Under the pieces are notes generated by a model. The model worked only from the letters and a program-made list of their open reading frames with translations, did no database searches and was not told the DNA's origin. Position numbers and translations under genes: made by a program. Shown here one piece after another: positions 19,003 to 31,813 of a stretch of 64,000 nucleotides of DNA (position 1 is its first letter; each line of letters begins with the position of its first letter). The stretch is from an uncultured Paracoccaceae bacterium. Its GTDB lineage: Bacteria; Pseudomonadota; Alphaproteobacteria; Rhodobacterales; Rhodobacteraceae. The DNA lies in NCBI GenBank assembly GCA_947499725.1, contig CANMPK010000007.1:1-64000 (forward strand). The letters run 5' to 3'.

Positions 19003-20886
19003 TTAGTCAAAATATGTGTGCCCGGCCAAGGCTTCTTTATAGGCCGAAATCATAATGCGGCGTTCGGACGGGGTGATTTGCCCCGCAGCCAAAGCGCGCT
19101 CTACCGTTTTGCGGAAGGCATCCAGGCAATCCCGCGGATCATATTCAACATAGGCCATGACCTCGGCAATACTGTCTGCCTCGGTCTCATGTTCAATGTT
19201 AAATCCGCCTTTACCATCCAGCGAGATCGTCACCACATTGGCGTCGCCAAACAGGTTGTGCAGGTCGCCCAAGGTTTCCTGATAGGCGCCCACAAAGAAG
19301 ACACCGACGTGATACGGCTCATCGTCTTTCAGATCATGCACCGGCAAAGCATCTGCCGCGCCATCTGCCAGAATAAATCGATCGATCTTGCCGTCACTAT
19401 CGCAGGTGATGTCGCTAAAGATCGCTTGGCGCTGCGGCTCTTCGTTCAGGCGCTGCAGTGGCACAATCGGATGCAGCTGATCAATCGCCCAGACGTCTGG
19501 CAGCGATTGGAACAGCGAGAAGTTCCCGTAATAATGATCCACAAAGGCACTCAGCCCGGCCTGCACATCGCCCGAAATCTGCTGCCCCCGCGCGGCGGAT
19601 TTGAATTTGGACGCTAGATACAAGAATCCCTGTTCCGCCCGCGCGAGTTCATCAAGGCCAATTTGACCACGACGGAACAGCGCGCGCAACTCATCACGGT
19701 AATACAACGCATCGTTCAATGCTTCTTGGAAACGAGGACCGTCGATATAGCTCTCAACCGCCATAAGGTCGCTGACCAGATGAGAATCCTCGCGGTTTTC
19801 TTCGGGACGATTGGGGCTGTCATAAAGCGTTGCGCCCAGCACGTTGAAGACAAAGATCGAAGAATGCGCCGCCACATAGCGGCCACTTTCCGTGACAATA
19901 GTCGGATGCCTAAGTTCGGCTTCGTCCATCGCATAGCGGATCGCTTCGACGACATTGGTGCAATATTCTTCGACCGAATAGTTCACCGAGTTCTCTTCGG
20001 CGCTACGCTCGCCGGTGTAATCCACGCCTAAGCCGCCGCCCAAATCCAGATGTGTCAACGGCGCGCCAAGGGCGGTGAGTTCAACGTAGAACCGGCAGGC
20101 CTCAGCAGCGGCACGGCGAATGTCGATAATGTTTGGCACCTGACTGCCAAGGTGGCTGTGTTGCAGCACAAGACAATCCAAATAGCCTGCGTCTTTCAGG
20201 CGATTGATCAGCGTCACCATCTCGTGTGCGCCCAGACCAAAGGTAGAGCGATCACCAGAACTCTCTTGCCATTTGCCCGTCACGCGTTCGGTCAGCTTAA
20301 CCCGAACACCAAGCAAAGGCCGCACACCCAATTCGGTTGAAACTTTATGGATGATGTCAAACTCGGCAAGGCTTTCGATCACAATGACCGTATTCTGTCC
20401 AAGCTTGCGCGACAGCGTCGCCAAGCGAATATAGCTTTCGTCTTTGGATCCGTTGCAGATCAACAAAGACTCAGGTGAACGCGGCTGCGACAGCGCGATC
20501 AGCAATTCCGGCTTTGATCCAGCTTCTAGCCCGTAATGCAGGGGTTGGCCCGTTTGCATCAGGTGGCTGATCACCTCGGCCTGTTGGTTCACTTTGATCG
20601 GGAAAACGCCGCGGTAGTTGCCGGTATAGCCTACCTCATCAAAGGCAGATTGGAACGCCGAATGCAGATTCAAAAGCGCAGCATCTAGAAAGTGGTGTAC
20701 ACGTAACAATAACGGCGCAGCAATGCCGCGCTCTGACAAGGCGTCGATGACTTTCGGCAAAGAGGTGGGAGCACCCCCCACAGGCGCGCTCAGCGTGACA
20801 TCGCCGGCAGCATTCACCCCAAGCAACTCTCCGCCCCAACGGTCCAAAGCATAGAGTGTTTCAAAACTCTTCATATCGTTCGTCAC
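19003..20886 (-). CDS. speA: biosynthetic arginine decarboxylase
   Basis: YRGVFPIKVNQQAEVISHLMQTGQPLHYGLEAGSKPELLIALS; 627 aa. Confidence 0.95.
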   Translation of the reverse strand: MTNDMKSFETLYALDRWGGELLGVNAAGDVTLSAPVGGAPTSLPKVIDALSERGIAAPLLLRVHHFLDAALLNLHSAFQSAFDEVGYTGNYRGVFPIKVNQQAEVISHLMQTGQPLHYGLEAGSKPELLIALSQPRSPESLLICNGSKDESYIRLATLSRKLGQNTVIVIESLAEFDIIHKVSTELGVRPLLGVRVKLTERVTGKWQESSGDRSTFGLGAHEMVTLINRLKDAGYLDCLVLQHSHLGSQVPNIIDIRRAAAEACRFYVELTALGAPLTHLDLGGGLGVDYTGERSAEENSVNYSVEEYCTNVVEAIRYAMDEAELRHPTIVTESGRYVAAHSSIFVFNVLGATLYDSPNRPEENREDSHLVSDLMAVESYIDGPRFQEALNDALYYRDELRALFRRGQIGLDELARAEQGFLYLASKFKSAARGQQISGDVQAGLSAFVDHYYGNFSLFQSLPDVWAIDQLHPIVPLQRLNEEPQRQAIFSDITCDSDGKIDRFILADGAADALPVHDLKDDEPYHVGVFFVGAYQETLGDLHNLFGDANVVTISLDGKGGFNIEHETEADSIAEVMAYVEYDPRDCLDAFRKTVERALAAGQITPSERRIMISAYKEALAGHTYFD

Positions 20887-21146
20887 TTCGCCTTTAACCG
20901 AATGTCCAATAGCACGAAAAACAGAGGCACTTTCTTACAAGCATCACAGCAACCTTCTATGAAGTTTTCGCACGAGAATGCCCACGAGGCAGAGACAGAG
21001 CATATCTGACCCTAATCCCGCAAGCATGGCGACCCTGTTACAAGCGAGATGCTGCAACATCAAGAAAATTTCTTCGGGCCAAGCGAAGGATGTGATCCAA
21101 CACAACATGGTGCGTCGCGGTCACAAATATTTTCCGACTAAAAACG

Positions 21147-21176
21147 CTGCAAAACTGCGCCTTTTGCAGTTTTTTT
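21147..21176 (+). terminator. strong intrinsic terminator in fbp upstream region, no obvious upstream + strand gene
   Basis: CTGCAAAA-CTGCGCC-TTTTGCAG followed by TTTTTTT. Confidence 0.75.
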
Positions 21177-21273
21177 GCAAATTTCGACCTTGGTTACATC
21201 TCTGACATGCTTAGGTGGTTGGTTCAGGGCAGCGAATGACATAGAACGTGATCAAACGCCTAGGGAATTTAAA

Positions 21274-23969
<2,696 letters not shown>

Positions 23970-24001
23970 GCCAATTTAGACACTGATTTGGTGCCTACTA
24001 G

Positions 24002-24036
24002 AAGCCGCGCAACGCCTGATGTTTTGCGCGGCTTTT
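24002..24036 (+). terminator. rho-independent terminator after pgm
   Basis: AAGCCGCGCAA...TTGCGCGGCTTTT. Confidence 0.8.
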
Positions 24037-24129
24037 CATTGTGTTCACTTTGGCATGAAGCAAATGTGATTGGTTTTCGCGCGGCTTTGCCCCGATCCTG
24101 CACGGGATTTTCTTTTGAAAGGGGCTGGC

Positions 24130-25521
24130 ATGGCACGGGTGTTTGATAAGACTTTAACCACATTGCGAAAAGGCGCATTGGGGGTGGCGATTGCCGCCAT
24201 CACAGCATTACCTGCCCTTGCGCAAGACCGTGAACCGTTGCCAGACTATGTAACAGAAGAATACGGCACGCCGCCCACAATCCCAACCGGCCCATTATCG
24301 GACGATTTGAAAACCGCCGTGCGTTTGGCTTTTGTGGAAAGCATGACCCAATCCACGTGGGGACAAGATCAGAACATAGCGCTGAATGACATCGCGACAT
24401 CAGGTGATGTACGCCTCGTCTGGATCATCAGCGATATGATGCGCTTTGTCACCAACGGCGCGTTGAACGATGCGCTGACCCAAGCCGCGTCGCTTCTGCT
24501 GGAAAAGCAACTGCCCGCGTTTAACCAATGGGGCGCGGTCACCGATCACTTGATCGCTTGGGATATCCCAGAGCCGCCGAACTATCTGCAAACCAAACGC
24601 GCGATTTTCACCTCTGTTGTGCCAGAGTGGAAGGGTCTGTTTGTAAAAGGCGACATCGACTGGCGGCACGTGTCTTGGGGCGGCGTTTTGATCGACAACC
24701 GCCCGTTTGACACCACAGATGATCCCTGCAACTGCATTCCAGCGGCGGACAACCCAGCTGTCACCAGCGCTGAAGAGGCGACTTGGCTAGATGATGATGA
24801 CATCGTGTTTGGCATTGAAGTGAACGGTGAATACCGCGCTTATCCACGCCAAATCATGGAAGTACGTGAAATGGTGAACGACACATTGGGTGGCCGTGAC
24901 CTTGGCATTCCATATTGCACCCTATGTGGCGCTGCGCAGGCTTATTTCACAGACGATCTGCCAAATGGCATTGATCGCCCTATTTTGCGTACCTCTGGTC
25001 TGCTGATCCGGTCTAACAAAGTGATGTACGACATCACCAGCGGATCTGTCTTTGATACGTTCACGGGCGAAGCGGTCACGGGCAAGTTGAAACGCCGCAA
25101 TGTGCACCTCAACCAAGCCACAGTGATCACCAGCGAATGGAGAGACTGGAAGAAAGCGCACCCAGAAACCACTGTTCTGGCGGAAGAGCTGGCCTTGGGT
25201 CGGGATTTCGATTTCCGCAACAACAGAGACGCAAACGGCCCGATCTTCCCAGTGGGCGACACCGATCCGCGCCTGCCAGTGCATGAAGACATCATCGGCA
25301 TTGTCACGGCAGATGGCACACCTATTGCTTTCCAACGCAGCAAAGCGCTGGTCGCGCTGCGATCAGGTGCTGAGATTGAAGTAGACGGCGTGCGCCTTGC
25401 GCTCGATGCCGGCGGTATTCGCGCCGAACATGTGGATGGCAGCGACATCGGCAGCCACCAAGCGTTTTGGTTTGCGTGGTCACAGTTCCACCCAGACACA
25501 AAACTTTGGGCTGGTAGCTAA
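24130..25521 (+). CDS. DUF3179 domain-containing exported protein
   Basis: Signal-like N-terminus; FGIEVNGEYRAYPRQIMEVREMVNDTLGGRDLGIPYCTLCGAAQAYF. Confidence 0.85.
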   Translation: MARVFDKTLTTLRKGALGVAIAAITALPALAQDREPLPDYVTEEYGTPPTIPTGPLSDDLKTAVRLAFVESMTQSTWGQDQNIALNDIATSGDVRLVWIISDMMRFVTNGALNDALTQAASLLLEKQLPAFNQWGAVTDHLIAWDIPEPPNYLQTKRAIFTSVVPEWKGLFVKGDIDWRHVSWGGVLIDNRPFDTTDDPCNCIPAADNPAVTSAEEATWLDDDDIVFGIEVNGEYRAYPRQIMEVREMVNDTLGGRDLGIPYCTLCGAAQAYFTDDLPNGIDRPILRTSGLLIRSNKVMYDITSGSVFDTFTGEAVTGKLKRRNVHLNQATVITSEWRDWKKAHPETTVLAEELALGRDFDFRNNRDANGPIFPVGDTDPRLPVHEDIIGIVTADGTPIAFQRSKALVALRSGAEIEVDGVRLALDAGGIRAEHVDGSDIGSHQAFWFAWSQFHPDTKLWAGS

Positions 25522-25540
25522 GACAGCGGGTAGAGCGCGG

Positions 25541-26572
25541 TTACTGGATAATCGCGCTTTCCCATTCTTCGGTGAAAGCCCGTCGCTTAAGCCGATCGAG
25601 ATTGATCATCAAAGACGGCTCTAGCGGCACGATGTTGCGATCTTCGGCGTTGCCAGCAGCAAGAAGCGATGGCAATTCGAGTTCGCCTTCTCCTTGCTGG
25701 CTTGCGAAATGATCCAGCATATAGCTGGTGAATTGTCCTGCAGCTTTAGGCTCGGCGCTGGCCTTACTTACAAATACCGTGCGCATCATGGTTATGGCGA
25801 AGTCGCTTGGCACAATCACTTCAAGCTGCGGATGTTTCGCGCTTTGCGCAGTGGCGTAGCTGCCGAGCACGTTATAGGCGACCAGAATATCACCATCCAC
25901 AATCTCTTTGATCATCGCGCCCGAACAACAGTACAGCCGCGTGCCCAAACTGCCCATGACCTCGGTCAGGCGCCAATAGGTTTCCGATGTGCGCGCATCT
26001 TGCGATGCAAACAAATACCCCAAACCCGAGCGGCGAATATCATAGGTTGCAATCTTACCGCGAAACAAATCGGGGTGGGCGCGCAGCAAAGAAATCAAAT
26101 CTTGTCGTGTTTCCAGATGGGGCAGATGTGCCAAAGCGGCTTTGTTGATCACAATCGACGCGGGTTCCGCAGTGAATCCAAACAGACGCTCTCGCCACAC
26201 GGACCAGTCAGGCGCGTTGATGTCTTCAAGCGGGGCGGCAAAGCCATCGTTCACCAGCTTGATCTGCAAATCCATCGCACTGGAAATTACAATATCAAAC
26301 ACCTCTGGCGCGCTGCGCACCATGTCATAAATATGCGCCGTGCCAGCCACGAGGTATTCGATTTCAAAGTCTTCTTGTTGCGCCACAAATTCGGAAATCA
26401 AAGGCGCAAGATAGCCCGCATCTGTGCTGGACAGAATGGTCAGCCTTTGGGTAGGCGTTCCATTTGAGAACACCCGTCGATCTTCCCAGCGCAAAGACTT
26501 TTCTTCTGAAGCAAGCAAAGGGCTGCACAGGCTGGCGAGCAACCAAAGGGTTAAAACTGCAAGGTTGCGCAT
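25541..26572 (-). CDS. extracellular solute-binding protein, operonic with histidine kinase
   Basis: Signal peptide; periplasmic-binding fold (RLTILSSTDAGYLAPLISEF); overlaps HK gene; no ABC permease adjacent. Confidence 0.85.
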   Translation of the reverse strand: MRNLAVLTLWLLASLCSPLLASEEKSLRWEDRRVFSNGTPTQRLTILSSTDAGYLAPLISEFVAQQEDFEIEYLVAGTAHIYDMVRSAPEVFDIVISSAMDLQIKLVNDGFAAPLEDINAPDWSVWRERLFGFTAEPASIVINKAALAHLPHLETRQDLISLLRAHPDLFRGKIATYDIRRSGLGYLFASQDARTSETYWRLTEVMGSLGTRLYCCSGAMIKEIVDGDILVAYNVLGSYATAQSAKHPQLEVIVPSDFAITMMRTVFVSKASAEPKAAGQFTSYMLDHFASQQGEGELELPSLLAAGNAEDRNIVPLEPSLMINLDRLKRRAFTEEWESAIIQ

Positions 26573-27936
26573 GCGCCGCCCTCCTTTCGATTGCGAAGGT
26601 CAAGCCGACCACCATGGGCGATGGCCACATCTTCGGCGATGGTCAAACCAAGGCCAGAGCCAATCATCCCAGATGAATTTGAGCCACGCGCGAACCGCGC
26701 TGCAAGCGTCTCGATTTCTTCTGAAGGAAACCCTGGACCGCGATCTAAAACGGCAAAGGCCACCGGGTCAGCCGTGAGGTGAATTTCAACCTCGGTTTCC
26801 ATCGGTGCGTATTTCATCGCGTTATCAATCAGATTGCGCATCGCGTTGCGCAGCAAAATCGCATCCCCATCAAATACCAGCTCGTCTGGCGTTGTCACGG
26901 ATAGGGCGATGTCCTTCATATCCGCAACCGGGATCATGCTGCGCACGAGTTCTTGCACCAATTCCGACAGATCCAGCGGCTGCTTTTCCAAATGGTCCGC
27001 TCGAAAGGTGATCATCGCGTGATCTAGCAACTGCCCCGCCGCGCGCGAGCTTTCATCGATGGCGCGGATCATCGTGCGCATCGATTGGCGGTTCTCTGCG
27101 CGATCCACCCGCTGCAAAGTGGTTTCCGCATGGGTACGCACAATCGCAAGCGGGGTGCGCACGCGGTGTGCGGCCTCTGCAATGAACTCTTCTGACTTGT
27201 TTAGAGACTGTTCCAGACGCTGCATAAAAACATTCAACGATCCAACCAGCGGCGCCATTTCTGCAGGTACTGGACTTTGAACAAGCCGCAAATCAGCAGG
27301 GCCACGCCTTTGCACCGATTGCGCCAAGGCAGTCATTGGTGCAATTGCGCGAGTTGTCAGCCACAGCGACAGGGCCGTCATCAGAACAAAGAAGCCAAAA
27401 CCCAACAGGGCCGCGTTTTGGGAAATTTCGCGCAGCACCCCATCAAGGCTTTCGCGGGTTTGGCCAATGCTGACGCTGATCAAAGCGGTTTGATTTGTGC
27501 CGACCAAACGCCGAGTGGCCACTGCTACGCGAATTTCAGAACTGTCAAATTCAGAGTTATAGAACTGCATGTCGCCCGGCTGCTGCGGCCTAAAGGCCAG
27601 CGTGTCGTAGCCTGTTAGAAAGACGCCATCTTGATGCACTGCATAAACCAACCGATCATCTGCCTGCGTGGATAGGATCGAGAAGGACGCATAGGGCAGT
27701 TCCACATTCACCTGACCATTGCGAATGGCGGCGGCGTCCAAAATGCTGGTGACAGAGGCGCTGAGAATTCGGTCCTGCGTAGATTGCGCGATTTGCGCCG
27801 CATAGCTGCGCACAACGATATACAGCAAAGTCGCCAGAACCAGTGCAATGCCAACAAGAGAAATCATCAACGTGTTGCGCAGCGATCCTGCGATGACGAC
27901 CTGATCAGCCGTCTTATGAGAACGGGTTTGGCTCAT
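26551..27936 (-). CDS. tctE: TctE-like sensor histidine kinase
   Basis: H-box EFIAEAAHRVRTPLAIVRTHAETTL; GSGLGLTIAEDVAIAHGG. Confidence 0.9.
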   Translation of the reverse strand: MSQTRSHKTADQVVIAGSLRNTLMISLVGIALVLATLLYIVVRSYAAQIAQSTQDRILSASVTSILDAAAIRNGQVNVELPYASFSILSTQADDRLVYAVHQDGVFLTGYDTLAFRPQQPGDMQFYNSEFDSSEIRVAVATRRLVGTNQTALISVSIGQTRESLDGVLREISQNAALLGFGFFVLMTALSLWLTTRAIAPMTALAQSVQRRGPADLRLVQSPVPAEMAPLVGSLNVFMQRLEQSLNKSEEFIAEAAHRVRTPLAIVRTHAETTLQRVDRAENRQSMRTMIRAIDESSRAAGQLLDHAMITFRADHLEKQPLDLSELVQELVRSMIPVADMKDIALSVTTPDELVFDGDAILLRNAMRNLIDNAMKYAPMETEVEIHLTADPVAFAVLDRGPGFPSEEIETLAARFARGSNSSGMIGSGLGLTIAEDVAIAHGGRLDLRNRKEGGACATLQF

Positions 27937-28598
27937 TTCAGCTCAAGCCGGTAGCCAAGGCCACGATGGGTCGAAATCGTCACGCTCGAAGGGTCAAGAT
28001 GCTTTCGAATGCGCCCTATATAAACCTCGATCGCGTTTTCAGAGACATCTTCATCATAAGAAAACAGCCGATCACAAAGCTTCTGTTTTGAAAAAATTTG
28101 GTTCGGGGCGTTGATCAAAAGCTCAAACAAACGCAGCTCGCGATTGCGCAATTTCACAGGCGTTTCGCGCACACACATCTGCGCTGCGACCGGATCATAG
28201 CTGACATCGCCGAACAGAATCTTCGGCTGCGAAGATCCCTGATTGCGCCGCAACACGGCGCGGCAACGGGCCTGAAGTTCGGCGTGATCAAAGGGCTTTG
28301 TGACGTAGTCATCCGCGCCCAAATCCAGCAAACTGATTCTATCTGACACTTGCGAACGGGCCGTTAGAACAATGACAGGCGTGTCGCGTTTGCGCTGTCT
28401 GTGGTGCTCTAGAAAGCTGCGACCATCGCCATCTGGCAACATAATATCCAGCAAGATTAGATCATATTCTGAGGTATCTGAAAACGTCTTGGCGTCTTCA
28501 ATTTTATCAGCATGATCAACCACATGGCCATCGATATGCAGCCGTGACGAAACCGCCTGAGCAAGCTCGTAGTTGTCTTCAACAAGCAAGAATTTCAT
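27933..28598 (-). CDS. tctD: TctD-like OmpR-family response regulator
   Basis: MKFLLVEDNYELAQAVSSRL, LILLDIMLPDGDG, winged-helix C-terminus. Confidence 0.92.
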   Translation of the reverse strand: MKFLLVEDNYELAQAVSSRLHIDGHVVDHADKIEDAKTFSDTSEYDLILLDIMLPDGDGRSFLEHHRQRKRDTPVIVLTARSQVSDRISLLDLGADDYVTKPFDHAELQARCRAVLRRNQGSSQPKILFGDVSYDPVAAQMCVRETPVKLRNRELRLFELLINAPNQIFSKQKLCDRLFSYDEDVSENAIEVYIGRIRKHLDPSSVTISTHRGLGYRLELK

Positions 28599-28705
28599 AG
28601 GTCTTTGCGCTCTTTTTTCGGGGCGTGACAGGTTTGTGTCAGCTTCATGTGGATCATGTCCTCAATTGTGTCGCCAAGCGACCAGTTGTCAAATGGGAGG
28701 AAATC

Positions 28706-29692
28706 ATGACAACACTAAAACTGGGCCGTCGCGCCCTGATGACTGCAGCTGTAGCCGCGCTAAGCTTTGGGGCGCCAGCCTTTGCGGATGGCCATAAAGT
28801 TCTAGATAAAGTGCACTTCCTGATCCCCGGCGGCGCCGGCGGTGGCTGGGATGGCACAGCCCGCGGAACAGGCGAAGCGCTGACAGGCGCGGGCCTTGTG
28901 GGCACGGCATCCTACGAAAACATGTCTGGTGGCGGCGGCGGTAAAGCCATCGGCTTTCTGATTGAAAATGCCGATAGCAGCCACGACACGCTGATGGTAA
29001 ACTCTACACCCATCGTGATCCGTTCTTTGACAGGCGTTTTCCCGCACAACTTCCGCGACCTAACTTTGGTGTCCGGCACGATCGGTGACTATGCCGCGAT
29101 CGTTGTTGGCAAAGACAGCCCGCTGAACTCTATGGGTGATCTGATTGCAGCCTTTGACGCAGACCCATCCAAAACCGCAATCGGCGGTGGTTCTGTTCCA
29201 GGCGGCATGGACCACTTGGTTGCAGCTATGGTGATGGAAGCGGCTGGCAAAGACGCGCTGGGTGTGAAGTACATCCCTTACGATGCGGGCGGTAAAGCGA
29301 TGGCGGCTCTGCTGTCTGGTGAAATCGCTGCACTGTCCACTGGCTTCTCGGAAGCGGTTGATCTGGCCGCAGCAGGCGAAGTGAAAATCATCGGTGTAAC
29401 GGCGGATGAGCGCGTCAGCGCAGCACCAGATGCTCAGACCATGAAAGAGCAAGGCATCGATACAAGCTTTGTAAACTGGCGTGGGTTCTTCGCAGCACCT
29501 GGCCTGCCAGAAGACAAGCTGACCATGTACCAAGACGCGATTGCGAAAATGTACGACACCCCAGAATGGGAAGAAGTACGCGCGCGCAACGGTTGGGTGA
29601 ACATCCACAACTCCGGCGATGACTTCCAAGCCTTCCTTGAAGAGCAAGAGAAAGCCATCGGCGATCTGATGAAGAAGCTCGGCTTCCTCTAA
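28706..29692 (+). CDS. tctC: tripartite tricarboxylate transporter substrate-binding protein
   Basis: VHFLIPGGAGGGWDGTARGTGEAL; adjacent tctBA; start MTTLKLGRRALM. Confidence 0.93.
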   Translation: MTTLKLGRRALMTAAVAALSFGAPAFADGHKVLDKVHFLIPGGAGGGWDGTARGTGEALTGAGLVGTASYENMSGGGGGKAIGFLIENADSSHDTLMVNSTPIVIRSLTGVFPHNFRDLTLVSGTIGDYAAIVVGKDSPLNSMGDLIAAFDADPSKTAIGGGSVPGGMDHLVAAMVMEAAGKDALGVKYIPYDAGGKAMAALLSGEIAALSTGFSEAVDLAAAGEVKIIGVTADERVSAAPDAQTMKEQGIDTSFVNWRGFFAAPGLPEDKLTMYQDAIAKMYDTPEWEEVRARNGWVNIHNSGDDFQAFLEEQEKAIGDLMKKLGFL

Positions 29693-29713
29693 TCACATTT
29701 CAACAGTCAGTTT

Positions 29714-29732
29714 GGGCGGGAGATTCCCGCCC
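29714..29732 (+). other. intercistronic hairpin GGGCGGGA-GAT-TCCCGCCC between tctC and tctB
   Basis: Perfect 8-bp stem. Confidence 0.7.
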
Positions 29733-29756
29733 TCTCTATATCTAGGGGAGGGGACA

Positions 29757-30239
29757 ATGGCGTTAGATCGCTGGATTGCACTTATATTATTGGGAATATG
29801 TCTGGCCTACGGCTACACCGCTTGGTTCATGATGGATGCGGGCCTCGCCCCCTTCATGCGCCGCGCGCCGATCTGGCCAAGTTCGTTCCCGAAGGTCTTG
29901 TCTGTATTGGCCATCATTTCATGCCTGATCATTCTTTTGGGCTTTGAAAAGGGCGAACCTAAAATCGGCGAGATCGATTACCGCCGTCTTGGCGACTACC
30001 ACATCGGCCAAGCCATGCTGCTGCTGGCCTTGATGGTGGCCTATGCGCTGCTGCTGCGTCCGTTTGGTTTTTTAGGCTCTACTATGGGCTTTTTGGTGAT
30101 CGGATCGGCCATTTTGGGCGAACGCCGTTGGATCATCATGATCGCCGTCGCAGCAATCGCGACCTTCATCGTTTGGTATTTGGTGCAACAAGTCCTTGGG
30201 ATTTACCTGCGCCCACTGCCTGGCTTTCTAGGAGGGTAA
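29757..30239 (+). CDS. tctB: tripartite tricarboxylate transporter small permease TctB
   Basis: Small multi-TM protein between tctC and tctA. Confidence 0.88.
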   Translation: MALDRWIALILLGICLAYGYTAWFMMDAGLAPFMRRAPIWPSSFPKVLSVLAIISCLIILLGFEKGEPKIGEIDYRRLGDYHIGQAMLLLALMVAYALLLRPFGFLGSTMGFLVIGSAILGERRWIIMIAVAAIATFIVWYLVQQVLGIYLRPLPGFLGG

Positions 30240-30240
30240 C

Positions 30241-31752
30241 ATGCTTGAAGGACTTTTGATTGGCCTGCAAACGGCCCTGTCTATTCAGAACCTGTTGATG
30301 GTGATCGCAGGCTGTCTGATCGGGACATTCATCGGCATGTTGCCGGGCCTTGGCCCGATGTCGATCATCGCCATTATGATCCCGGTTGCCATATCTATGG
30401 GGGATCCCTCCGCCGCTTTGATCTTGCTCGCAGGTGTGTATTACGGCGCGATTTTTGGCGGCTCGACCTCATCCATTTTGCTCAACGCCCCGGGGGTGGC
30501 CGGAACGGTTGCCAGCAGCTTTGACGGCTATCCCATGGCGCGACAAGGCAAGGCCGGTAAGGCGCTGACGATTGCTGCGATCTCGAGCTTTGCGGGCGGC
30601 ACAATTGGCGCAATCCTTTTGATGATCTTTGCGCCTGCATTGTCTTCTGTCGCGTTGCTGTTCCACTCGTCGGAATATTTCGCGCTTATGGTCGTGGGCC
30701 TGTCTGCCATTGCAGCCTTCGCTGGCACAGGTCAGGTGGCCAAAGCCATGCTGATGACTGTGCTTGGTTTGATTATGGCAACCGTAGGCGAAGGCGCTTT
30801 GTTCAACCTGCCGCGCTTCACGATGGGCATTATGGATCTGCAATCGGGCTTTGGCTTTATCACGCTGGCCATGGCAATGTTCGCCCTGCCAGAGGCGCTG
30901 TTCCTCGTGCTGAAGAAAAAGGAAATGAGCGGCGATAGCGGTGAAATTTCCGAGCTGCGCATTTCTGGCGCCGAGGCAAAAGCCATCGCGCCGGTCATTG
31001 GCCGCCAGTCTTTGCAGGGCTTCTTCATCGGCGTTCTGCCGGGAGCAGGGGCCACCATCGCCAGCTTCTTGGGCTATGCTGTGGAACGCAACATCGCCAC
31101 GAAAGAAGAGCAAGACGAGTTCGGCAAAGGCGCCATCAAAGGGCTTGCGGCTCCGGAAACCGCAAACAACGCGGCCTGCACGGGATCTTTTGTACCTTTG
31201 CTAACGCTGGGTATTCCGGGTTCTGGCACCACGGCCATTCTGCTTGGCGCTTTGATTGCCCTGAACGTCACACCAGGCCCACGCCTGATGATCGACGAAC
31301 CACAGGTCTTCTGGGCAGTGATCATGTCGATGTTCATTGGCAACTTGGTTCTGCTGGTGCTGAACCTGCCGCTGATCCCATACATTGCCAAAGTACTGTC
31401 TGTACCGCGCAATTACCTGATCCCGTTCATTTTGTTCTTCACACTGATGGGGGCTTATATCGGCCAGAACAATGCAACAGAGCTGCTGATCTTGGTCGCC
31501 TTCGGCGTCTGCGCAACTGCGTTGAAATTCGCAGACTATCCGCTGGCCCCGCTTTTGATCGGCTTCATCTTGGGCGGCATGATGGAAGACAACTTTGCAC
31601 GCTCTATGCAGCTGTATGACGGTGTTGCCTTCATTTGGGAGCGCCCGATGACCTTGGGCCTGCTGGTTCTGGCGGTCATTCTAGTGCTGCTACCAAGCTT
31701 CCGCGCACGCCGTGCCAAACTGCGTGCGCAAGGAGTGGCTGACGGGGATTAA
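30241..31752 (+). CDS. tctA: tripartite tricarboxylate transporter large permease TctA
   Basis: GTFIGMLPGLGPMSIIAIMIPV, YYGAIFGGSTSSILLNAPG. Confidence 0.96.
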   Translation: MLEGLLIGLQTALSIQNLLMVIAGCLIGTFIGMLPGLGPMSIIAIMIPVAISMGDPSAALILLAGVYYGAIFGGSTSSILLNAPGVAGTVASSFDGYPMARQGKAGKALTIAAISSFAGGTIGAILLMIFAPALSSVALLFHSSEYFALMVVGLSAIAAFAGTGQVAKAMLMTVLGLIMATVGEGALFNLPRFTMGIMDLQSGFGFITLAMAMFALPEALFLVLKKKEMSGDSGEISELRISGAEAKAIAPVIGRQSLQGFFIGVLPGAGATIASFLGYAVERNIATKEEQDEFGKGAIKGLAAPETANNAACTGSFVPLLTLGIPGSGTTAILLGALIALNVTPGPRLMIDEPQVFWAVIMSMFIGNLVLLVLNLPLIPYIAKVLSVPRNYLIPFILFFTLMGAYIGQNNATELLILVAFGVCATALKFADYPLAPLLIGFILGGMMEDNFARSMQLYDGVAFIWERPMTLGLLVLAVILVLLPSFRARRAKLRAQGVADGD

Positions 31753-31777
31753 TCACCCTTCCTAATCCGCGTCTTCA

Positions 31778-31813
31778 CAAGGGGCAGGGCTGAAGACAGC
31801 CTTGCCCTTTTTA
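31778..31813. terminator. terminator hairpin between convergent tctA and galM
   Basis: AAGGGGCAGGGCT-GAAGAC-AGCCTTGCCCTTTTT. Confidence 0.75.
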
